20,184 nt of DNA from the NCBI GenBank assembly GCA_049582805.1, contig JBAUUR010000136.1, positions 1 to 20,184 on the forward strand, read 5' to 3'. This DNA is from CAVXFS01 sp049582805 (GTDB lineage Bacteria > Pseudomonadota > Gammaproteobacteria > Burkholderiales > Gallionellaceae). Below, piece by piece: positions 13,583-20,184 of this stretch (its first letter is position 1; the number at the start of each line of letters is the position of its first letter). Under the pieces are notes generated by a model. The model ran no database searches, was not told the origin of the DNA, and saw only the letters and a list, made by a program, of their open reading frames with translations. Position numbers and translations under genes: made by a program.

Positions 13583-15055
13583 TCAGGCAAACCATGGCGC
13601 ACGCGCGATCATGATCAACGTGGTAGCTCGATCCTGATCCATGCCGGTCAATTCGACCAGCTCGTCAGTATCCAGATCGGCCAGTTGATCCTGGGTGCCA
13701 ATGCCCTTGCCTGCCAGCACGCGTGCCGTCTCTTCGTCCATACCTTCGATCTTGAGCAGATCCTCGATGTTGTGCTCGACCTGCTCCTCATTGGCGATGG
13801 CCGCAGTCAGCAGCGCATTACGCGCGCGGCTGCGCAACTCGTTGACGGTCGCTTCGTCGAACGCCTCTATCTCCAGCATTTCTTCCAGTGGCACATAAGC
13901 CACTTCTTCCAGCGTGTTGAAACCCTCCTGCGCGAGGATATCGGCGACTTCTTCATCCACGTCCAGCTTGTCAATGAACAAGTTGCGCACCTTGGCAAAT
14001 TCCTGCTCGTTCTTCTTGCCGGACTCTTCCACCGTCATGATGTTCAGTTCCCACCCGGTCAGTTCGCTGGCCAGGCGCACATTCTGGCCATTGCGGCCGA
14101 TGGCCTGCGCCAGATTGTCCTCTTCAACCACCACGTCCATGCTGTGATTCTCTTCATCCACCACGATGCTGGTCACATCCGCCGGGGCCAGCGCATTGAT
14201 CACGGCAGTGGCCGGATCCTGCGACCACAGGATGATGTCCACGCGCTCTCCGGCCAGTTCATTGGTCACCGCCTGCACGCGTGATCCGCGCATACCGACA
14301 CAGGTGCCGATCGGGTCGATGCGCGCATCATGCGAGCGCACGGCGATCTTGGCGCGGGCGCCGGGATCGCGCGCCGCGCTGACGATCTCGAGCAATCCTT
14401 CCTCGATTTCCGGCACTTCCAGATCAAACAGCTTGACCAGGAATTCCGGCGTGATGCGCGACAGGATGATCTGCGGCCCGCGCACGGTACGATCCACTTT
14501 CAACAGATGGGCGCGCACACGGTCGCCGACGCGAATGTTTTCCTTGGGGATCATCTGATCGCGTGGCAACAGCGCTTCTATCTTGCCGAACTCGATGATG
14601 GCATTGCCGCGCTCGATGCGCTTGATCGTGCCGGAAACCAGGAATTCCTTGCGTTCCAGAAAGTCATTCAGGATCTGCTCGCGTTCGGCGTCACGGATCT
14701 TCTGGAAGATGACCTGCTTGGCCGCCTGTGCGCCAATGCGCCCGAAATCTATCGATTCCAGCGGCTCCTCGATGAACTCTCCGAGCTGGATATCCGGATT
14801 GATCTTCTGCGCCTCGTCCAGCTTGATGTGCAGGTCGGGCGTCTCGAAAGTCTCATCATCCATCACCTGCCAGCGGCGGAACGAATCATATTCGCCGGTG
14901 GTGCGATTGATGCTGACGCGCACATCGGCTTCTTCCGAAAAGCGCTTCTTGGTGGCGGAAGCAAGGGCGGATTCCAGCGCATAAAACACGATTTCCTTGT
15001 CCACGCTCTTTTCCCGCGCCAAGGCATCAACCAACATCAAAACTTCACGACTCAT
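13583..15055 (-). CDS. nusA: transcription termination/antitermination factor NusA
   Basis: 490 residues from ATG 15055, which has GGAG six bases upstream and gives the conserved start MSREVLMLVDALAREK. A TTG at 15067 in frame would add four residues but overlaps that ribosome site. Domains in order: N-terminal RNA-polymerase-binding domain (1 to about 130), S1 (RNAIIEFGKIEALLPRDQMIP), KH1 (RIDPIGTCVGMRGSRVQAV), KH2 (LAQAIGRNGQNVRLAS), and two C-terminal acidic helix-hairpin-helix repeats (from about 350), as in proteobacterial NusA. It promotes pausing, intrinsic termination and rRNA antitermination. It follows rimP by 42 bases. Confidence 0.98.
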   Translation of the reverse strand: MSREVLMLVDALAREKSVDKEIVFYALESALASATKKRFSEEADVRVSINRTTGEYDSFRRWQVMDDETFETPDLHIKLDEAQKINPDIQLGEFIEEPLESIDFGRIGAQAAKQVIFQKIRDAEREQILNDFLERKEFLVSGTIKRIERGNAIIEFGKIEALLPRDQMIPKENIRVGDRVRAHLLKVDRTVRGPQIILSRITPEFLVKLFDLEVPEIEEGLLEIVSAARDPGARAKIAVRSHDARIDPIGTCVGMRGSRVQAVTNELAGERVDIILWSQDPATAVINALAPADVTSIVVDEENHSMDVVVEEDNLAQAIGRNGQNVRLASELTGWELNIMTVEESGKKNEQEFAKVRNLFIDKLDVDEEVADILAQEGFNTLEEVAYVPLEEMLEIEAFDEATVNELRSRARNALLTAAIANEEQVEHNIEDLLKIEGMDEETARVLAGKGIGTQDQLADLDTDELVELTGMDQDRATTLIMIARAPWFA

Positions 15056-15097
15056 CACCGTCTCCAACCAGGCATACCGTCAACCACGGCACAACAT

Positions 15098-15523
15098 TCA
15101 AAATGTAGGCACCAATCGCGCCTTATCCAAATTCGACAATTCGATCGCAATCGAATCGCCGTCCACTTCCAGCTGCAGCACACCATCATGAACCTCGCCC
15201 AGAACGCCGGTAAAGTTCTTGCGTGACCCCAGCGGCATGCGCAATTTGAGGTGCACCTTCTCACCGCGGAAACGCACAAAATCAGCCTGTTTCTTCAATG
15301 GCCGATCCAGGCCCGGCGACGAAACTTCGAGCCGCTCATAATCCACCCCTTCCACCGCAAACAGGCGCATCAACTGCCGGCTGACTGCCTCGCAATCATC
15401 CAGTGTAATGCCACCTTGCTTGTCCATCAGTATCCGCATAAAACCCCTGCCGGATATTTCCAGGTCAACCAATTCGAAACCCATCCCGGCCAGCGTGGTT
15501 TCCACCAGTCCTGCCACATCCAT
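15098..15523 (-). CDS. rimP: ribosome maturation factor RimP
   Basis: 141 residues from ATG 15523 (MDVAGLVETTLAGMGFELVDLEI), the usual N-terminus. Longer in-frame starts upstream would cross the promoter and leader hairpin. It has the RimP N-terminal alpha/beta domain (GFMRILMDKQGGITLDDCEAVSRQL .. YERLEVSSPGLDRPL) and a C-terminal SH3-like barrel (GEKVHLKLRMPLGSRKNFTGVLGEV). It acts early in 30S assembly. It is first gene of the rimP-nusA-infB-rbfA-truB operon, with its own promoter at about 15578-15606. The ribosome site is weak. Confidence 0.95.
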   Translation of the reverse strand: MDVAGLVETTLAGMGFELVDLEISGRGFMRILMDKQGGITLDDCEAVSRQLMRLFAVEGVDYERLEVSSPGLDRPLKKQADFVRFRGEKVHLKLRMPLGSRKNFTGVLGEVHDGVLQLEVDGDSIAIELSNLDKARLVPTF

Positions 15524-15536
15524 GATCTGCACCCAC

Positions 15537-15560
15537 AAATAAAAAACGGGCTCGAGGCCC
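15537..15560 (-). promoter_or_regulatory. terminator-like hairpin in the rimP leader
   Basis: On the - strand GGGC-CTCGA-GCCC is followed by G and six T (15546-15541). It lies between the promoter and the rimP start. The stem is only 4 bp, so it is a weak terminator, or an attenuator through which operon transcription could be tuned, for example by NusA itself. That function is inferred. Confidence 0.4.
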
Positions 15561-15577
15561 ATCTGTAAAACGAACGA

Positions 15578-15606
15578 ATTATAGCAAGATAATTGGTTAA
15601 TGGAAA
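15578..15606 (-). promoter_or_regulatory. extended -10 promoter of the rimP operon
   Basis: On the - strand a perfect TATAAT (15583-15578) is preceded by TGC (extended -10), with a -35 TTTCCA (15606-15601) at exactly 17 bases. The predicted leader is about 45-50 bases. Confidence 0.8.
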
Positions 15607-15804
15607 ACGAAAAAAATGGGAAAACCGTGTTGCCGCCCAAAACCGAGCCTGCAAACCCCGGCAGGGAGGTTGACACATCCCCATGCGTTTGCTGGGCGTT
15701 CTGCCTTCCCTGCTATAGCCAATACTGACTGTTTGGCTGCATTATACTGGTTTGGCCAGCCAGCTCGTTTCGGGCAGGGGCCGGATAAATATAACAACAC
15801 GAAC
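15607..15804. other. divergent intergenic region before the ABC transporter
   Basis: About 200 bases. An open frame runs through it into the permease, but its residues show no family resemblance. A possible -10 (TATACT, 15743-15748) lacks a good -35. No strong Shine-Dalgarno precedes the permease ATG at 15805. Confidence 0.4.
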
Positions 15805-17535
15805 ATGAGCGAACGCAAACAGTTTTTTCCTCGGCAGGTCGTTGAAGCCGGATGGAACCGGTGGGATTGGGCCTTGTTGCCCATGGTTCTGGCGCTGTTG
15901 GTTTTGCTGGCTTACGGCGGTGAGCAGATGGCCCGTCCCTACCAATTGGGTGAAGTTCTCCCGCTATCTCTCGACCCGGCATACTTGCCCTATTACCTGC
16001 TCCGCACCACGTTGCGCATGTTTATCGCCCTTGGCGCTTCCACGATATTCAGTTGTGTATTCGCGGTTCTGACAACGAGGTACCGTGCGGCAGAAAAGGT
16101 TCTGGTGCCCTTCCTGGATATTCTCCAGTCGATTCCGGTTCTCGGCTTCCTGTCGATTACAGTCACGGCGTTTATTGCCCTGTTCCCGGGCAACCTGCTT
16201 GGTGTCGAATGCGCTGCCATATTCGCGATATTTACTTCCCAGGCCTGGAACATGGCTTTCAGCGCCTATCAGGGATTCCGTACCGTTCCCGCCGAACTGA
16301 AGGAGGCCGCGAGCGTGTTCAAGCTTTCCGCCTGGCAGCGGTTCTGGCGGCTGGAACTGCCGTTCGCCACGCCGGGACTGTTGTGGAACATGATGATGTC
16401 CATGTCGGGAGGCTGGTTCTTTGTCGTTGCCTCGGAGGCCATCTCGGTCTCCAACCAGAACATCAAGCTGCCGGGCATCGGCTCCTATATCGCCCTGGCC
16501 ATCGAGCAGCGTGATCTCGATGCGATCGGATGGGCCATCGGCGCCATGCTGATCGCCGTGATGATTTACAACCAGCTTTTCTTCCGGCCGCTGCTAGCCT
16601 GGGCTGACAAATTCCGCTTTGAGGAATCTGGCAGTGAAACGGCCCAGGACTCCTGGCTGCTGAACTGGCTGCGCCGGACCGAACGTATGCAGGGTGCCGT
16701 GGTTGCACTCAGCAATCAACTGGATCGCTCGTTCGCCGCGTTTCGACTGCGTCACGATGGCACGTCGATTCGGGCGCGGCCGCAGACACTGTCCTTAATG
16801 CCGGAACGTATTTGGGACGCGACCATTGCCGCAGCAGTATTTTATGCCTTGTGGATTCTTGTGCATTTCATCCATACCGAAGTGGGTTGGAGCGAGGTTG
16901 CGCGAGTCTTCGTGCTGGGGTTCTATACAATGCTTCGCGTGGTCGTCCTGATTGTTCTGGCGGCCCTTATCTGGATTCCGGTCGGCGTCTGGATCGGGAT
17001 GAATCCGAGGCTTGCCGAACGTGCGCAGGCGACGATTCAATTCCTGGCCGCATTCCCGGCCAATTTGATGTTTCCAATCGCCGTTTTTTTACTCGTCCGG
17101 TTCAGGCTCAACCCGGATATCTGGCTTTCACCCCTGATGATCCTCGGCACGCAATGGTACATCTTGTTCAATGTCATTGCCGGGACATCTACGGTGCCGA
17201 CGGAACTGCGCTATGCTGCGCAGAACCTTGGTCTGAGGGGCCTGCTCAAGTGGCGGCGTTATCTGCTGCCGGCGATCTTTCCAAGTTTCGTCACGGGCGC
17301 CATCACAGCGTCAGGCGGGTCGTGGAATGCCAGCATCGTTGCCGAATACGTAACATGGGGCAATACAACATTGGAAGCCCATGGCATCGGCAGCTATATT
17401 GCCGAGATGACCACAGTTGGCGATTTCCCCCGGGTTGCCCTGGGGATTTGCGTCATGTGCGTATTTGTAATGGGGTTTAACCATTTCGTCTGGCGACGGC
17501 TATATCGCATGGCCGAAGATCGCCTGCATTTCTGA
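15805..17535 (+). CDS. ABC transporter permease, two fused membrane domains (NitT/TauT class)
   Basis: 576 residues from ATG 15805 (MSERKQFF); upstream frame extension is not conserved-looking. It contains two binding-protein-dependent permease domains in tandem. The first spans roughly 60-260 with EAA loop ELKEAASVFKLSAWQRFWRLELP. The second spans about 365-570 with EAA-like loop ELRYAAQNLGLRGLLKWRRYLLP. Each half has five to six hydrophobic helices, and the basic or polar linker between them is probably cytoplasmic. Such fused permeases occur in the nitrate/sulfonate/taurine-type import family. The substrate cannot be read from sequence. The stop overlaps the ribosome site of the downstream ATPase, so the two are translated together. 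There is no periplasmic binding protein next to them. Confidence 0.9.
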   Translation: MSERKQFFPRQVVEAGWNRWDWALLPMVLALLVLLAYGGEQMARPYQLGEVLPLSLDPAYLPYYLLRTTLRMFIALGASTIFSCVFAVLTTRYRAAEKVLVPFLDILQSIPVLGFLSITVTAFIALFPGNLLGVECAAIFAIFTSQAWNMAFSAYQGFRTVPAELKEAASVFKLSAWQRFWRLELPFATPGLLWNMMMSMSGGWFFVVASEAISVSNQNIKLPGIGSYIALAIEQRDLDAIGWAIGAMLIAVMIYNQLFFRPLLAWADKFRFEESGSETAQDSWLLNWLRRTERMQGAVVALSNQLDRSFAAFRLRHDGTSIRARPQTLSLMPERIWDATIAAAVFYALWILVHFIHTEVGWSEVARVFVLGFYTMLRVVVLIVLAALIWIPVGVWIGMNPRLAERAQATIQFLAAFPANLMFPIAVFLLVRFRLNPDIWLSPLMILGTQWYILFNVIAGTSTVPTELRYAAQNLGLRGLLKWRRYLLPAIFPSFVTGAITASGGSWNASIVAEYVTWGNTTLEAHGIGSYIAEMTTVGDFPRVALGICVMCVFVMGFNHFVWRRLYRMAEDRLHF

Positions 17536-17545
17536 GGACCGCGCA

Positions 17546-18856
17546 ATGACCACGCCTGTTGTAGAGCTCAAATCCGTCGGTAAATCTTTCCGCTCGGCGG
17601 ATGGTTCGGCCCGATCCGTCCTGGAAAATGTCGATTTCACCCTCAACGAGGGAGAGATCGTGGCATTGCTTGGTCAATCGGGATCGGGCAAGTCCACCAT
17701 GCTGCGTATCATGGCCGGCCTGATCTCTGCCGACAGTGGCCAGGTTCTGTATCGGGGACTCCCGCTCTATGGACCGGCCGATGGCATCAGCATGGTGTTC
17801 CAGTCTTTTGCGTTGTTCCCGTGGCTCACCGTGCAAAAAAACGTGGAACTGGGGCTGGAGGCAAAGGGAATGCCACCCGTTGATAGAACTCAACGCGCCG
17901 AAGCTGCGATCGAAATGATCGGCTTGTCTGGCTTTGAAGGTGCATTGCCCCGTGAGTTGTCCGGCGGCATGCGTCAGCGGGTAGGCATCGCCCGCGCCTT
18001 GGTAATGGAGCCTGATGTACTGCTGATGGATGAAGCATTCTCGGCGCTCGATGTGCTGACTGGAGAACGCTTGCGCGAAGACATCCTTGAGCTTTGGGAA
18101 ACCGGGCGGATTTCCACGAAGGCAATCCTCGTTGTCTCGCATAATATTGAGGAAGCGGTAATGATGGCTGACCGTGTCTTGGTCTTTGCCAGCGACCCGG
18201 GGCGGGTACGGGACGAATTGCCAGTAACCCTTCCCCGTCCGCGGGAAGTCGAGAGTTCGGAAGTTCGCGGACTGATCGACAAGGTTTACGGGCTGATGAC
18301 AGCGGGTTCCGCGCGCGCGGGACGCGTTACCGGGAAGGAAGTCAAATTGCAACTGGGTGACCGGTTGCCGGAAGCGGAAATTGCCCGCATGGAGGGGATA
18401 CTGGAACGTCTCGCTGACGAACCCTTCCTTGGCCAGGCAGACTTGCCCAAGCTTGCAGAAGAAACGGAACTCAGCGATCAGGAACTCCTCGCTGTATCCA
18501 GTGCACTTACTCTGCTGGGCTTTGCTCTGCTCGATCATGGCGACATCATTCTGACCCCGCTTGGCAAGCAATACGCGTTCGCCAACAATCCCGAGCGTAA
18601 AGAAATCTTTGGCCGACAACTGCTGGAAAATGTACCCCTGGTGGCTTACATCCGCCACGGGCTGCAACAAGATCCCTCCGGCGACCTGCACGAGGACCTG
18701 TTTCTCAGGCTACTACGATTTACCCTGGATGAGGCGGACGCCGTATCTGCCTTGCGTGTCGCCATCGAGTGGGGGCGCTATGGCGATCTATTTGAGTACA
18801 ACTACAATACCGGTATCCTGAACATGCCGCAAAACGAAGAGACTGCAGCTGAATGA
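17546..18856 (+). CDS. ABC transporter ATP-binding protein with C-terminal AAA-associated domain
   Basis: 436 residues. The ATPase domain (about 1-240) has Walker A GQSGSGKST at 43-51, the Q-loop at Gln86, signature LSGGMRQ at 138-144, Walker B LLMDE at 159-163, D-loop SALD, and His199 in the H-loop. It closely resembles the SsuB/TauB/NrtD class. Residues of about 270-425 form an extension matching the domain often annotated as AAA-associated C-terminal (PF09821 type; recognised by style, not by search). The extension may regulate the transporter. GAGG at 17534-17537, overlapping the permease stop, is the ribosome site. It powers the fused permease just upstream. No terminator is obvious after the stop. 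Confidence 0.92.
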   Translation: MTTPVVELKSVGKSFRSADGSARSVLENVDFTLNEGEIVALLGQSGSGKSTMLRIMAGLISADSGQVLYRGLPLYGPADGISMVFQSFALFPWLTVQKNVELGLEAKGMPPVDRTQRAEAAIEMIGLSGFEGALPRELSGGMRQRVGIARALVMEPDVLLMDEAFSALDVLTGERLREDILELWETGRISTKAILVVSHNIEEAVMMADRVLVFASDPGRVRDELPVTLPRPREVESSEVRGLIDKVYGLMTAGSARAGRVTGKEVKLQLGDRLPEAEIARMEGILERLADEPFLGQADLPKLAEETELSDQELLAVSSALTLLGFALLDHGDIILTPLGKQYAFANNPERKEIFGRQLLENVPLVAYIRHGLQQDPSGDLHEDLFLRLLRFTLDEADAVSALRVAIEWGRYGDLFEYNYNTGILNMPQNEETAAE

Positions 18857-19189
18857 GAACTGCAATCCAGGCCCCACTAAACAGGAGTTGCGGAACACTA
18901 TGCAAAATTGCGCAACAAGGTTGGCAGGCGCTATCGATGTGGTGCCGGAACCGGAATCGAAAATAACCAATAATTAAGCCAGCGTACATCAACGCCAGAA
19001 TTACGCATTTCGCGGGCCATCGCCCTCGCTAATTCGCTGATTCAAGATTGCATGGCATGTTGTGGTGTACCTTGCAATTTGGCTGCCCGAAGGCCGCACG
19101 CCACGAGCAGCCATCGACCCGTTCCGGAAGGTCAATTTTCTCCAAAGCTGACGTTTAACGCTCGCCTTCGACAGGTCATGAATTTGCGT
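18857..19189. other. intergenic region with no recognisable feature
   Basis: About 330 bases between convergent genes. A GTTGCG..CGCAAC dyad (18887-18916) has a long loop and no T run. No coding frame, tRNA or strong terminator is seen. Confidence 0.5.
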
Positions 19190-19999
19190 TTAGCGGCGGA
19201 ACGCCACCACTTCAAGATATTCAGCCTCAACGTGCGTCGAGCCGTCGCCTGCGCGATTATTGCCAGACCAGAGCTGTTCAAGGTCGTGGCGTAAAGCACT
19301 CTGTCCGGCGGAATCCAGCGCTGCGAACGCACGATTGGTCGGGCCGTAATAGACGCGGAAGAACTCAACCACCTCTGCTGGCTGGAAGGGGTAATGCATT
19401 GGATACATGCGCTTCGTGATTTCCAACTTTGAAATACCGTCCCGCAGCCGCTCGCGGACTGTCGCATCGTCACCCCATTTCACCGGTGATGTCATAAGCG
19501 GCGGCGGCGGGACGTGTTTACCGATGATCTTGAACATCTGGCCGACGAGGCCCTCGGGTGTCCAGTTCGCCATAGCGATACGGCCACCGGGCCGGCACAC
19601 ACGCCGCAATTCGGCGGAGACGAGTTCTGGCCGCGGCGCGAACATTGCACCAATCAAGCTCACCACCAAATCGAATGAACCGTCCTCATAGGAAAGCATT
19701 TCCGCGTCGCCTTCTTCGAACCGTGCATCTACACCCTCGGCCTTGGCGCGCGATCGCGCCTGCTCGATCAAATTGGAGGCGATGTCGATGCCCTGCACTT
19801 GCGCGCCAGCGCGTGCGGCGGGAATCGCAATCTGACCAGCCCCACAGGCCACATCAAGCATTCGTGTGCCGGGCGCGACAGCCAGACGTCCAAGAAAATC
19901 CAAAGCGCCCGGCTCCAGATACGTGGCAAAATGCCCGTAATCGCCGGCCATCCACGTCGCCTTCAGCCGGGCCTTGAGCGCTTCCATTTCAGGGGTCAT
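19190..19999 (-). CDS. class I SAM-dependent methyltransferase
   Basis: 269 residues from ATG 19999 (MTPEMEALKARLKATWMAGDYGHFA). The frame stays open to a TTG at 20116, but that part crosses an IS-like end and is not convincing. It has a Rossmann-fold methyltransferase with SAM-binding motif I MLDVACGAGQIAIPAARAG, an acidic motif II (VQGIDIASNLIEQA), motif EEGDAEMLSYEDGSFDLVVSL, and LRRVCRPGGRIAMANWTPEG. It resembles UbiE/Methyltransf_11-type small-molecule enzymes. The substrate is unknown, and no neighbouring pathway gene indicates one. The ribosome site is weak. Confidence 0.8.
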   Translation of the reverse strand: MTPEMEALKARLKATWMAGDYGHFATYLEPGALDFLGRLAVAPGTRMLDVACGAGQIAIPAARAGAQVQGIDIASNLIEQARSRAKAEGVDARFEEGDAEMLSYEDGSFDLVVSLIGAMFAPRPELVSAELRRVCRPGGRIAMANWTPEGLVGQMFKIIGKHVPPPPLMTSPVKWGDDATVRERLRDGISKLEITKRMYPMHYPFQPAEVVEFFRVYYGPTNRAFAALDSAGQSALRHDLEQLWSGNNRAGDGSTHVEAEYLEVVAFRR

Positions 20000-20057
20000 G
20001 CTAGTCACGGGTTTCTTCTCATTATCGCCCGATATGTTGGCTGCACCTTCAGTACCG

Positions 20058-20184
20058 CCTAGCAGCCTGTCGGACTTAACCCGCCGAGAGGGGTTGTATG
20101 GTTCGGATTTGGCCAAATTGGGCTGATTTTTCGTAAAAAACGCACGATTCCCTCTCTATTCCCTTACTGCGGGCGCAATGCGGC
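20058..20184. mobile_element. possible end of an insertion sequence, cut by the window edge
   Basis: From TAGCAGCCTGTCGGACTTAA (20059-20078) onward the sequence has the look of a transposon terminus (CAGCCTGTCGGACTTAA is reminiscent of IS ends in Proteobacteria) and an uncoded A/T-rich stretch follows. The other end and any transposase lie outside the window. This is based on recollection of similar termini and is weak. Confidence 0.3.

Noticed and set aside
15616..15804. Longer N-terminus for the ABC permease
   Set aside because: The 63 added residues are Cys/Pro-rich, lie close to the divergent rimP promoter, and resemble no permease N-terminus.
17477..18691. 404-codon frame on the - strand opposite the ABC ATPase
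   Set aside because: Antisense to a gene with all ABC motifs; no independent support.
19152..19192. GTTAAAC next to the methyltransferase stop, considered as an integron attC site
   Set aside because: No inverted RYYYAAC partner at a proper distance and no integrase; the two similar heptamers are direct, not inverted.

Overview
The window looks like chromosomal DNA of a betaproteobacterium, probably near the Gallionellales/Nitrosomonadales. This is inferred from protein style, from a PEP-CTERM secreted protein, and from the housekeeping order rimP-nusA-infB-rbfA-truB; no rRNA or marker comparison was possible. No tRNA, rRNA or CRISPR array is visible.

Layout. (1) 138-2534, + strand: a PEP-CTERM surface protein, a perfect intrinsic terminator, and a secreted TPR-repeat protein. 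(2) About 2590-3830: an IS630-family insertion sequence with inverted ends and a transposase split across two frames at an A8 run. (3) 4141-7656, - strand: the purine operon guaB-guaA, interrupted by a small four-helix-bundle gene (TIGR02436 type) that is bracketed by inverted copies of a GTAGCTGGTAGC repeat. A good sigma-70 promoter precedes guaB. (4) 8018-9286, + strand: an AT-richer GT-C/GT87-like membrane glycosyltransferase divided by one in-frame TAA. (5) 9360-15523, - strand: the translation/transcription operon rimP-nusA-infB-rbfA-truB, with an extended -10 promoter and a terminator-like leader hairpin. The rbfA-truB gap holds two unrelated palindromic repeats, one of the same family that brackets the four-helix gene. 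(6) 15805-18856, + strand: a two-gene ABC importer of the NitT/TauT class (fused double permease, and an ATPase with a C-terminal extension) with no binding protein nearby. (7) 19190-19999, - strand: a class I SAM methyltransferase, followed at the window edge by what may be the end of another insertion sequence.

How the parts work together. GuaB and GuaA convert IMP to XMP and then GMP. RimP and RbfA mature the 30S subunit, IF2 starts translation, NusA controls elongation and termination, and TruB makes tRNA psi55. The PEP-CTERM and TPR proteins probably belong to the cell-envelope/exopolysaccharide programme linked to exosortase, whose enzyme is not in this window.

The most interesting structure is the four-helix-bundle cassette at about 5731-6198. 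Its ends are 20/24 matched inverted repeats. A gene-less copy of the same inverted pair sits at 10494-10557, with matching inner edges. The right end of the cassette abuts or forms the stop codon of guaB, and the gene-less copy does the same at rbfA. This looks like a very small mobile cassette plus a deleted derivative, possibly moved by an enzyme encoded elsewhere.
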